NCBI GenBank assembly: GCA_027080605.1
Contig: JALWRO010000066.1
Coordinates: forward strand, 15,645 to 28,121
Length of the DNA: 12,477 nucleotides
DNA from: Campylobacterales bacterium
Lineage (GTDB): Bacteria; Campylobacterota; Campylobacteria; Campylobacterales; QNZT01
Direction of reading: 5' to 3'
Below the pieces are notes generated by a model. That model was not told the DNA's origin and ran no database searches. It saw nothing but the letters and a program-made list of their open reading frames with translations. Below are positions 1 to 6,532 of this stretch, piece by piece. Numbering within the stretch: the first letter of the stretch is position 1; the number at the start of each line of letters is the position of its first letter. A program made the position numbers and the translations under genes.

Positions 1-1012
1 GCTTAGCAGGAGCGCCTTTTTTCATAATCTGTCGTTCCTGACACAAAAGCTTGGCGGCAAAGAGAAACTTGCCGTCGTTTTAAAGGACAATGCCTACGGT
101 CACGGTCTGCTGCCTATGGCTATGCTCTCTCATGAATTTGGATTGACACGTGCGGTTGTACGTACATACAAAGAGGCGGAACAGATTAAACATCTCTTTA
201 CGCATATTATCATTCTCAACCCTTCCGCACCGCATATTGCCGATCAGCGTTATTCACTGACTGTCAATACCCTCTCACAGATTTCAACACTGCCACATAA
301 TGCTTCCATCGAACTGAAAGTCGATACCGGTATGCACCGAAACGGTATTTCCCTTTCTGAACTTCATGAGGCTTTTCAACGGATTTCTGAACAAAAGCTT
401 TTGCTCAAGGGGGCTATGACCCATTTTCGCAGTGCAGACGAACTTAGCAGTGAACTCTTCTGGCAACGCCGAAACTGGCAAAAAGCAAAAGAGGAGATTG
501 CAGCACTTTGTCAAAGTTATAAAATGCCTTTGCCTCTTTTTCACTCTGCCAACAGCGCGGCGGTATTACGATTAAATCAATATGAAGATGATTTTGCCCG
601 CTGTGGTATCGCGGCATACGGATATCATCAGATGCCGAATATTTTCGGCGCTTATTCACTCAAACCTGTTTTAAAACTCTTTGCACAAAAGATAGCAACG
701 ACTACACTGCAAAAAGGAGAGCGTATCGGCTACGGCGGTCGTTTCACCGCACCTCATGAAATGTACATATCCACTTATGATATCGGTTACGGAGACGGTT
801 TTTTACGTTTTGACGGAGAGGGTCGGTTTGCACCGGGTGGCAATCAAATACTCGGTAAAATTTCGATGGATTCGCTTTGTGTCGCAGGCGACTGCGAAGA
901 GGTGTGTCTTATTCCCGATGCCAGAGAGACGGCCGATTTTTTCGGCACCATCTCCTATGACATACTGGTAAAACTGGACAGTGAAATTCCGCGTATCGTT
1001 ACGCAGGAATAG
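1..1012 (+). CDS. alr: Alanine racemase (5' end cut by the window edge)
   Basis: PLP enzyme that interconverts L- and D-alanine in the cytoplasm, supplying D-Ala for peptidoglycan. The reading frame is open from base 2, and the conserved N-terminal motif VVLKDNAYGHG lies before the first in-window ATG at 116; its Lys (bases 83-85) is the expected Schiff-base lysine. An internal start at 116 would remove it, so the true start is upstream, probably only 5-10 residues outside the window. Other family signatures are the partner-active-site Tyr in GYGGRF (Tyr codon at 731), then DIGYGDGF and GKISMDS near the C-terminus, and RCGIAAYGY in the PLP phosphate region. About 336 residues are present, close to the usual family length, and it ends in TAG. 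The 3' end overlaps the convergent rhodanese gene by 14 bases. The family assignment is firm; alr rather than a paralogue is the default, since no second copy can be checked. Confidence 0.95.
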   Translation, partial: LSRSAFFHNLSFLTQKLGGKEKLAVVLKDNAYGHGLLPMAMLSHEFGLTRAVVRTYKEAEQIKHLFTHIIILNPSAPHIADQRYSLTVNTLSQISTLPHNASIELKVDTGMHRNGISLSELHEAFQRISEQKLLLKGAMTHFRSADELSSELFWQRRNWQKAKEEIAALCQSYKMPLPLFHSANSAAVLRLNQYEDDFARCGIAAYGYHQMPNIFGAYSLKPVLKLFAQKIATTTLQKGERIGYGGRFTAPHEMYISTYDIGYGDGFLRFDGEGRFAPGGNQILGKISMDSLCVAGDCEEVCLIPDARETADFFGTISYDILVKLDSEIPRIVTQE

Positions 1013-1379
1013 GTGCATTGTGCTCTGTTTCGCCAAAATAGCCCATAATCCCTGAACTGAGGTGTACGATATTGTTAAAGCCCATATTTCTGAGTGCGTA
1101 CATCACCTGTCCTGTTCTGCTTCCCGTACGGCAGTAAAGCACCACCGGCTTCTCTTTCAACTCTTCAAAAACATGCAGTTTTGCATTCATCTGTGATGTA
1201 GGCAGCAACATATCTGCCCCTTTGATACTTCTGTCTGTAAACTCAAACACTTCCCTGATATCCATCAGTACAAAATCGATTTTCCCCTCTTCTCTGGCTT
1301 TGAGCAGTGTCTGTAGTTGTTCAGATGTCATTTCCTGATTTTGGAGCATTTTTTCAAGTTCTTCTTTGTTATATTCCAT
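999..1379 (-). CDS. Single-domain rhodanese-like protein
   Basis: A 126-residue cytoplasmic protein made of one rhodanese domain after a short charged helical N-terminus. It shows MDIREVFEF (about 39-47), the usual first conserved strand, and the active-site loop YCRTGSRTGQV, with Cys83 as the predicted persulfide-carrying residue in a six-residue C-R-T-G-S-R loop. It ends with the conserved LSSGIMGY element. Such domains carry sulfane sulfur; the actual donor and acceptor cannot be read from sequence. The frame extends upstream to a Met at 1421, but I chose ATG at 1379 because AGGGG lies about 7 bases before it and the protein then starts like its relatives. Its end overlaps the alr end, and its 5' end is divergent from the phosphoribosyltransferase gene. 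No signal peptide is seen. Confidence 0.9.
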   Translation of the reverse strand: MEYNKEELEKMLQNQEMTSEQLQTLLKAREEGKIDFVLMDIREVFEFTDRSIKGADMLLPTSQMNAKLHVFEELKEKPVVLYCRTGSRTGQVMYALRNMGFNNIVHLSSGIMGYFGETEHNAPIPA

Positions 1380-1425
1380 TTTTTCCCCTGTAGATAAAAT
1401 TTTAAATGTGGATATTAGCATAAAA

Positions 1426-1435
1426 ATTATAGAAT
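1426..1435. promoter_or_regulatory. Overlapping divergent -10 boxes (rhodanese and phosphoribosyltransferase)
   Basis: On the minus strand bases 1431-1426 read TATAAT, a perfect -10 box that would start the rhodanese mRNA near 1419, about 40 bases before its ATG. On the plus strand 1430-1435 read TAGAAT, in the context TATAGAAT. With a six-base discriminator this would start transcription at 1442, the A of the next gene's ATG. The two boxes share two bases, so only one polymerase could occupy the site at a time. No good -35 box is visible on either side, which is common in this phylum. Prediction from sequence only. Confidence 0.45.
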
Positions 1436-1441
1436 AGCAAT

Positions 1442-1876
1442 ATGTATTTTTATGAATATGACGAATTTAAAGATGATATAAACCGTTTTTGTGACTCACT
1501 CGGTGATTATAAACCGGATGTAATTGTTGCCATTGCCCGCGGTGGTGTTACTTTTGGTCATTTTTTGTCAGAAAAATTAAACCTTAGGGAGCTATATACT
1601 TTAAATTCTGTTCATTATGATGATACAATCAAACGCGATGATATTAAGATCTGCAATATTCCCGACATTCCTGCAAATGCACATGTTCTGGTGGTAGATG
1701 ATATCGTCGACAGCGGTGACACAATGTCTGAAGTAGTACAGACACTTAAAAAAAGATTTCCGCAAAGCTATTTTAAGTCTGGTGTTGTTTTTTACAAAAA
1801 AGATGCACTATTTCAACCCGACTTTAAAATAAGAGAAGCCAAAGAATGGATCCATTTTTTCTGGAATATCCAATAA
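1442..1876 (+). CDS. Purine-type phosphoribosyltransferase family protein
   Basis: A 144-residue cytoplasmic type I phosphoribosyltransferase. The diagnostic PRPP-binding loop VLVVDDIVDSGDTM is at 82-95, with the acidic pair D86-D87. The AIARGGV segment at 30-36 matches the PPi-binding loop that starts many Gpt/xanthine-guanine type enzymes, and the C-terminal KEWIHFFW resembles the base-binding end of that group. It probably salvages a 6-oxopurine with PRPP, but the base (guanine, xanthine or hypoxanthine) cannot be told. The ATG at 1442 is fixed by an in-frame stop at 1430-1432, and there is no ribosome binding site before it, which together with the -10 box suggests a leaderless message. 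The PhzF-family gene follows after 21 bases, so they likely form an operon. Confidence 0.88.
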   Translation: MYFYEYDEFKDDINRFCDSLGDYKPDVIVAIARGGVTFGHFLSEKLNLRELYTLNSVHYDDTIKRDDIKICNIPDIPANAHVLVVDDIVDSGDTMSEVVQTLKKRFPQSYFKSGVVFYKKDALFQPDFKIREAKEWIHFFWNIQ

Positions 1877-1897
1877 AACCATACACAAGGACAAACA

Positions 1898-2689
1898 GTG
1901 ACACTTCAGGTATACCATGTAGATGCTTTCGCAGACGAGATTTTTAAAGGAAATCCCGCACGAGTCTGTCCACTGGATGCTTGGCTCGACGATCAAACAA
2001 TGCAAAACATTGCGGCAGAATACAATGTCTCCGAAACCGCCTTTTTTGTTCAGGAAGAGACGGGATATCGTATTCGCTGGTTTTCACCGCAAAAAGAGGT
2101 AGAACTGTGCGGTCATGCGACCATTGCAGCCGCTTTTGTACTTTTCAACTATGTCGACCAAAGTTTGCAGGAGGTAACTTTTCACTCGATCGGCGGTGAT
2201 TTAAAGGTCACAAGAGACGAAAATGCTCTTACACTGGTCATAGATGCTCTCATGCCTGTACAAGACAGTGAATATCTCACCCTCTTTAACGCCACCATCG
2301 GCGAAGAGCCGATTCAAGTCTACAAAGGTCTCGACTATATTCTCATTTATGACAACGAGGAGACGATACGTAATATCAAACCCCGCTTTGACGCATTGAA
2401 AAGTATCGATTTACGCGGTATCTGTATTACGGCGAAAGGGGATGAGAAAGATTTTGTCTATCGCTTCTTCGCACCGAAACTGGGTATTGACGAAGACTAT
2501 ATTACCGGTTCTGCCTGTACTTCCCTGGCACCTCTGTGGGGAAAAATACTACAGAAAAAAGCACTTACTTCCAAACAGCTTTCCCAAAGAGGCAGCGACA
2601 TCAACTGTACACTGATCGATGACGATCAGCAAGTCGCCATTAGCGGAAAAGCAGTCCTCTTTTCAAAAGGAGAGATATATCTACCTTGA
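1898..2689 (+). CDS. PhzF-family isomerase/epimerase-like protein
   Basis: A 263-residue protein of the PhzF/YddE family, which has the diaminopimelate-epimerase fold. The residues that match the PhzF active site are present: Glu46 in NVSETAFF, His73 in CGHATIAAAF, and Asp200 just before ITGSACTSLAPLW. The family motif is usually GSAH; here the last position is Cys207. The N-terminus YHVDAFADEIFKGNPARV is typical. Apart from PhzF itself in phenazine synthesis, most family members have no known substrate, and no phenazine genes are visible here, so the name should not imply phenazine production. The GTG start at 1898 is supported by AAGGA six bases upstream and by the family's usual N-terminus. 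It lies 21 bases after the phosphoribosyltransferase gene, and its 3' end overlaps the convergent AI-2E gene by 9 bases. Confidence 0.9.
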   Translation: MTLQVYHVDAFADEIFKGNPARVCPLDAWLDDQTMQNIAAEYNVSETAFFVQEETGYRIRWFSPQKEVELCGHATIAAAFVLFNYVDQSLQEVTFHSIGGDLKVTRDENALTLVIDALMPVQDSEYLTLFNATIGEEPIQVYKGLDYILIYDNEETIRNIKPRFDALKSIDLRGICITAKGDEKDFVYRFFAPKLGIDEDYITGSACTSLAPLWGKILQKKALTSKQLSQRGSDINCTLIDDDQQVAISGKAVLFSKGEIYLP

Positions 2690-3715
2690 CAAATATTTCT
2701 CTTCATCCAGCAACACTTTATAGATCTTGACCAGCGATATAAAAAACGTTGTAATTGCCGGACCGATAATCACACCCCAGAAACCAAACGTCGTCAAACC
2801 TGCGATAATAGAGAAGAAAATAATCAGCGGGTTAATTTTTGATGGTGTTTTGATCATGAGACGATTGATTTCACTGATAATAATAGGCTTGATAAACGTA
2901 TCTGCTATAACAGAAATCACGATGATAGAGTACAATGCGATCACCCAGGCACCGGTTGTATCTCCTAGTGAAAACTGATACAGACTTAAAGGCACCCACA
3001 TCAAAGCACCTCCGACAATCGGGATGAGTGAAGAGAAACCGTATAAAATCCCAAACAGCAACGCGTCGTATCCATAGAGTGCTGTAATGATCGCAAAGAG
3101 TGCACCTTCAAAAATCGCCGTTACCAGTGTGGAATAGAAAACGATGTTCATAACATTGGATATTTCCTGAAAAAACGCACTGTTTTCATCAAAAGGCAAA
3201 ATCCCCTTTAAAAATCTGACCAAATCTTTACCGTAATAGTTGGCAAAAAAGTAAAAGACTATAATCATAACCATATCTTTCAAAAAATCGGCACTGTTTT
3301 TGAGAATGATTGTCATATATTTTACAACACTTTTGGTAATATCCTTCGCATTGATACTATCAAGAAACTCCTGTATCTGAGGCTTTACAGCACCCAGAAA
3401 GTCCGGTATTTCCAAATGGTTTTTGACATTAACCATTTTATCGATAATAGAAGCGTCAAAATGCTGCATGATCGTCGAAAGTGAATTTAAAGCATAGACG
3501 ATAGGTGCAAAAAAGAGCAGCCCCAGGATCAGCGTCAGGACAATTGATTTTGTCATTTGATGATTAAAATATTTGTCCAGTACGACATTGAGATTGCTGG
3601 TCGCAAGACTCAACAGGGAGGCAATAAAAAGGGGCATCCAAAAAGGTTGATACAAATACCACACCCAGTACAGTACAAACATGAAAAGACCGAGTAAAAA
3701 ATATTTTCTATTCAA
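2681..3715 (-). CDS. AI-2E-family membrane transporter
   Basis: A 344-residue inner-membrane protein of the AI-2E transporter family (formerly UPF0118). Hydrophobic segments lie near residues 5-22, 25-42, 57-78, 143-160, 195-216, 218-245, 255-275 and 296-328, with a soluble stretch at about 80-140. This is the usual layout, with two hairpins, a middle soluble domain and a multi-helix C-terminal part. The family signature NPLIIFFSIIAGLTTFGFWG with the following IIGPA sits at 295-320. Family members export AI-2 or act in Na+/H+ antiport or other export; the substrate here is unknown. The TTG start at 3715 has GGA upstream with about 8 bases spacing; the next Met (codon 12) would cut the first helix. 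It is the third gene of panB-ruvB-AI-2E, 45 bases after ruvB. Confidence 0.88.
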   Translation of the reverse strand: MNRKYFLLGLFMFVLYWVWYLYQPFWMPLFIASLLSLATSNLNVVLDKYFNHQMTKSIVLTLILGLLFFAPIVYALNSLSTIMQHFDASIIDKMVNVKNHLEIPDFLGAVKPQIQEFLDSINAKDITKSVVKYMTIILKNSADFLKDMVMIIVFYFFANYYGKDLVRFLKGILPFDENSAFFQEISNVMNIVFYSTLVTAIFEGALFAIITALYGYDALLFGILYGFSSLIPIVGGALMWVPLSLYQFSLGDTTGAWVIALYSIIVISVIADTFIKPIIISEINRLMIKTPSKINPLIIFFSIIAGLTTFGFWGVIIGPAITTFFISLVKIYKVLLDEEKYLSR

Positions 3716-3760
3716 CTTTTATTCCAGTTATTAAAATTATTTGTATAATTTATCATATTT

Positions 3761-4780
3761 CTAATCAAAAAGAGATAGCTGGTCATCCTGACTGGGCGGT
3801 GTGAGTCTGAAAAGAGCATAGGTTTTGGGTGTAGCAACCCTGCCTCTGGCAGTCTTTTCGATAAAACCGTTGGCTATCAGATAGGGTTCTATCACATCTT
3901 CGATGGTTCCTTCATCTTCACTCAATGTTGCCGCTATGGTACCAAGCCCCATCGGTCGCCCTTTTGCCGCAACCAAAAGTTCCAGAAAACGGATATCCAT
4001 CTCGTCAAATCCCCTGTCGTCGACACCCAGGGCATCGAGTGCATACCGGGATCGATCCAGCGTTATCTCATTTTCATCTTCCACCTCGGCATAGTCGCGA
4101 ATCCGTTTCAGCAAACGAAGTGCGATCCTCGGCGTACCCCGGCTACGCCGTGCGGTCTCAAGACAAGCGTCATCCTGCGCCAGACACTCCAGCTTTAAAG
4201 AGGCTTTTTTGATAATCTGCGCCAACTCTTCCGTGTTGTAAAACTGAAGGCGAAAATGCATTCCGAAACGATCACGCAACGGTGAAGAGATCATACCGGC
4301 ACGTGTTGTCGCACCGATAAGTGTAAAACGGGGAAGATCCAGTTTAATCGTCTGTGCCGCCGGTCCACTGCCGATAATAATATCGAGCCTGAAGTCTTCC
4401 ATCGCCGGATAGAGTATCTCTTCGATGGCGGGAGAGAGACGGTGAATCTCGTCGATAAACAAAATATCCCCCTCTTCAAGATTGGTCAGTATTGCTGCGA
4501 GATCACCGCTTTTTTCGATCATCGGAGCAGCAGTGGTTTTGATATTTGCCTGCATCTCGTTGGCAATAATATTTGCCAGTGTCGTTTTACCAAGTCCTGG
4601 AGGTCCGAAAAAGAGCACATGATCCAGTGCTTCACCACGTTTTTGCGCCGCTTTGATAAAAACCTGAAGATTTTTTTTGATCTTCTCCTGCCCGATATAC
4701 TCATCCCAGCCACCAGGGCGCAGGCTTACTTCATACTCATTTTCAAAATTGAGTTTTTCTACTTCTACAATCCGTTCCAT
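3761..4780 (-). CDS. ruvB: Holliday junction branch migration ATPase RuvB
   Basis: A 339-residue AAA+ motor that, as hexamers with RuvA, drives branch migration of Holliday junctions before RuvC cuts them. Motifs in order are LRPGGWDEYIGQ (20-31), Walker A GPPGLGKT (59-66), Walker B ILFIDEIHRL with D110-E111, sensor 1 GATTRAG (156-162), the arginine-finger region SPLRDRFG (166-173), and sensor 2 in GTPRIALRLLKR. The C-terminal winged helix ends with GRVATPKTYALF. Length is normal. After the winged helix the protein ends in QDDQLSLFD, whose QLSLF (334-338) fits the bacterial beta-clamp binding consensus (see findings). The ATG overlaps the panB stop as TGATG, and no Shine-Dalgarno is visible, so translation is probably coupled to panB. 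ruvA and ruvC are not in the window. Confidence 0.98.
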   Translation of the reverse strand: MERIVEVEKLNFENEYEVSLRPGGWDEYIGQEKIKKNLQVFIKAAQKRGEALDHVLFFGPPGLGKTTLANIIANEMQANIKTTAAPMIEKSGDLAAILTNLEEGDILFIDEIHRLSPAIEEILYPAMEDFRLDIIIGSGPAAQTIKLDLPRFTLIGATTRAGMISSPLRDRFGMHFRLQFYNTEELAQIIKKASLKLECLAQDDACLETARRSRGTPRIALRLLKRIRDYAEVEDENEITLDRSRYALDALGVDDRGFDEMDIRFLELLVAAKGRPMGLGTIAATLSEDEGTIEDVIEPYLIANGFIEKTARGRVATPKTYALFRLTPPSQDDQLSLFD

Positions 4781-5592
4781 CAGTAGGTATGCTCGTCATC
4801 GGGGAATTGTCTGTTTTTCACTTCATGAACATATTGTCCCAGTGCATCACGGATCAGTTTGGCACCGGGCAGATACTCTTTGACAAACTTCGGCTTAAAG
4901 GATTCAAAAAAACCGAACATATCACTCCAGACAAGCACCTGCCCATCCGTCTCCACACCGGCACCGATACCGATCGTAGGAATCGATACTGCTTCGGTTA
5001 CCGCTTTGGCAGCTTCGCTTTTCACACCTTCCACAACCAAAGCAAAAGCCCCCGCGGCTTCAATCGCTTTCGCATCTTCAACAAGAGCGTGAATATTTGC
5101 CTCGTCTCTGCCCTTGACTTTATAGCCGCCTTCACTGCGCACAAACTGTGGCATCAGCCCAATGTGTCCCATCACGGCAATAGAGTTGTCCGTCAATGTC
5201 CGGATAATCTTTGCACGCTCTTTTCCCCCTTCAATCTTCACTGCCTGTGCATCCGTTTCACGATAGACTCTCGTCGCGTTTTTCAATGCCCGGTCTTTGG
5301 TAGTATAGGATCCAAACGGCATATCAAAGACGATCAAAGGCAGTTTTGCACCGTTGCATACAGCCCGGGTGTGATAGATCATCAACTCCATATTGGCAGA
5401 GAGCGTATCCGGCTTTCCGGAAAAACTCATGTTCAAACTGTCCCCGACTAAAATCATCTCAACACTGCCGTCAAAAAGTTTGGCAAAAAGTGCATCATAG
5501 GCGGTAATCATCGTAATCGGTTCTACAGATTTCATCTTGCGAATCGTCGATACCGTTACCTTTTTCTCTATTTTAGCAGTATGAATACTCAT
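4780..5592 (-). CDS. panB: 3-methyl-2-oxobutanoate hydroxymethyltransferase
   Basis: A 270-residue cytoplasmic enzyme that makes ketopantoate from 2-oxoisovalerate and methylenetetrahydrofolate, the first committed step to pantothenate and CoA. The family motifs are in place: ITAYDALFAKLFD (29-41), LVGDSLNM (48-55) and FDMPFGSY (89-96), which give the metal-ligand aspartates Asp51 and Asp90, then VKIEGG (118-123), GHIGLMPQ (142-149), the catalytic-type Glu188 in VVEGV, and IPTIGIGAG. Family members commonly read GDSLGM, so Asn54 is a small variation. The ATG at 5592 has a clear AGGGG about seven bases upstream. panB is first in a leftward operon with ruvB (one-base overlap) and is divergent from trpA. 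No other pan genes are seen. Confidence 0.97.
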   Translation of the reverse strand: MSIHTAKIEKKVTVSTIRKMKSVEPITMITAYDALFAKLFDGSVEMILVGDSLNMSFSGKPDTLSANMELMIYHTRAVCNGAKLPLIVFDMPFGSYTTKDRALKNATRVYRETDAQAVKIEGGKERAKIIRTLTDNSIAVMGHIGLMPQFVRSEGGYKVKGRDEANIHALVEDAKAIEAAGAFALVVEGVKSEAAKAVTEAVSIPTIGIGAGVETDGQVLVWSDMFGFFESFKPKFVKEYLPGAKLIRDALGQYVHEVKNRQFPDDEHTY

Positions 5593-5618
5593 CCTGTCCC
5601 CTCATAGTTAATAGCCTG

Positions 5619-5624
5619 ATTTTA
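5619..5624 (-). promoter_or_regulatory. Possible -10 box for panB-ruvB-AI-2E operon
   Basis: Read on the minus strand this is TAAAAT (five of six matches to TATAAT). Transcription would begin near 5612, leaving a leader of about 20 bases that contains the AGGGG ribosome binding site. A TTGCAT lies 17 bases upstream but matches the -35 consensus poorly. A better -35-like TTGACA lies farther upstream at the wrong spacing. Weak evidence in an AT-rich gap. Confidence 0.3.
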
Positions 5625-5685
5625 CCTAAAAATGAATGTAAATGCAATTTTATGTCAAAACGAAATGTTATCAAAAATAATTTTC

Positions 5686-5693
5686 GCTATAAT
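5686..5693 (+). promoter_or_regulatory. Extended -10 promoter of trpA
   Basis: GCTATAAT contains a perfect TATAAT at 5688-5693, preceded by an AT-rich stretch ending ATTTTC, the pattern typical of sigma-70 promoters in Campylobacterota, where the -35 box is often absent. A six-base discriminator puts the start site at A5700, 35 bases before the trpA start codon. Confidence 0.6.
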
Positions 5694-5699
5694 CGCACT

Positions 5700-5738
5700 A
5701 TGATCACCTCACCGACAAAGACTCTGGAGTTACCTTGA
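5700..5738 (+). CDS. Possible 12-codon leader ORF overlapping trpA start
   Basis: An ATG at 5700 opens a frame encoding MITSPTKTLELP and stops at TGA 5736-5738. The stop overlaps the trpA TTG start as TTGA, the geometry of translational coupling. The ATG coincides with the start site predicted from the -10 box, so this ORF would be translated leaderless. It has no Trp codon, so it is not a classical trp attenuator peptide. It may be chance: any ATG plus a dozen open codons is common. Only its exact alignment with the promoter and the trpA start makes it worth recording. Confidence 0.25.
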   Translation: MITSPTKTLELP

Positions 5739-6475
5739 AAAAACTTGTTGCTTATATCACTACCGGCTTTCCGGATTTGAATTTTACAGAAGATGCCGCA
5801 CTGGCACTGAAAGAGGCGGGGGTCAATACCCTTGAACTGGGTGTACCCTTTTCTGATCCGGTAGCAGACGGTCCTATCATAGAAAAAGCCAATCTCATTT
5901 CACTGCAAAACGGCTTTAAGATGGAACATCTGCTGGAGGTTTCTGAGAAAATCGCCGCAGAGATCGACACACTCTGGATGGGCTACTTCAATCCGTTTTA
6001 CCATCGCGGACTGGAAACGATCACAGATGAAGCCAAAGCACGTCATATCAGCGGTTTTATTATCCCCGATCTTCCTCATGAAGAGTCTGTTGCATACAGA
6101 GATATGTTTGATAACAAAGGTCTTTCACTCATCGACTTTGTCGCGCCGACAGATTCAAAAGAGCGTATCGTCCAAATTGCGAAAGATGCACAAAAGTTTA
6201 TCTACCTGGTCGCTTACGCAGGAATTACCGGTGCAGGGAAAAGTGAAAACCTCAGCACTGTCATCTCCTATATCCGCGACGTGACCGATACGGATATCTA
6301 TATCGGTTTTGGTGTGAATGAACAAACTGCCAGACAAAAAGCGGAAGGTGTGGACGGTGTCATCGTAGGCAGTGCTTTTGTTTCCGTTTTGCTCGATGAA
6401 CATCTTTCAAGCTCACAAAAGATTACAAAAATACAACATATGGCGAAAAATATCAAGGAATCGATCAACAGTTAA
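5735..6475 (+). CDS. trpA: Tryptophan synthase alpha subunit
   Basis: A 246-residue TIM-barrel protein that cleaves indole-3-glycerol phosphate and passes indole to the TrpB subunit, the last steps of tryptophan synthesis. The catalytic pair is present: Glu34 in LELGVPFSDP and Asp45 in VADGP. Other conserved parts are WMGYFNPFYHRG, the FIIPDLPHEE loop, and AYAGITGAG with IGFGVNEQ in the phosphate-binding region. It is about 20 residues shorter than the E. coli protein, mostly at the N-terminus (the catalytic Glu is residue 34 rather than 49), as in related shorter versions. TTG at 5735 is chosen because GGAG lies five bases before it and an in-frame stop at 5690-5692 leaves no upstream ATG. 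It stands alone: trpB and other trp genes are not adjacent in this window. Confidence 0.96.
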   Translation: MKKLVAYITTGFPDLNFTEDAALALKEAGVNTLELGVPFSDPVADGPIIEKANLISLQNGFKMEHLLEVSEKIAAEIDTLWMGYFNPFYHRGLETITDEAKARHISGFIIPDLPHEESVAYRDMFDNKGLSLIDFVAPTDSKERIVQIAKDAQKFIYLVAYAGITGAGKSENLSTVISYIRDVTDTDIYIGFGVNEQTARQKAEGVDGVIVGSAFVSVLLDEHLSSSQKITKIQHMAKNIKESINS

Positions 6476-6481
6476 CAAAAA

Positions 6482-6529
6482 TTCTCATCTTGCCGATCTG
6501 AAGATAATAAAATCTCGACAAGATGAGGA
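6482..6529 (+). promoter_or_regulatory. Inverted repeat enclosing the ribosome binding site of the EAL gene
   Basis: CTCATCTTG at 6484-6492 is the exact reverse complement of CAAGATGAG at 6519-6527. One G-U and one A-U pair extend the stem outward to 6482/6529, and after a C/A mismatch CGA (6494-6496) pairs with TCG (6515-6517). The right arm contains the GAGGA ribosome binding site (6525-6529) of the gene starting at 6533, so RNA covering the whole region could hide that site. There is no U-run after the stem, so it is not an intrinsic terminator for trpA. An AT-rich, -10-like stretch (AATAAAAT, 6506-6513) sits in the loop; a transcript starting there would lack the left arm. Confidence 0.5.
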
Positions 6530-6532
6530 AGT

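Noticed and set aside
116..1012. alr starting at the ATG at 116
   Set aside because: The frame is open to the window edge and the PLP lysine motif lies upstream of 116, so this ATG is internal.
1898..2689. Phenazine biosynthesis
   Set aside because: The PhzF-family gene has no other phz genes nearby, and most members of this family have unrelated or unknown roles.
4789..5451. 220-residue plus-strand open frame opposite panB
   Set aside because: Antisense to a strongly conserved panB, with no known motif; a frame shadow.
6482..6529. The inverted repeat as an intrinsic terminator for trpA
   Set aside because: No T-run follows the stem and the loop is long; the right arm runs straight into a start codon.
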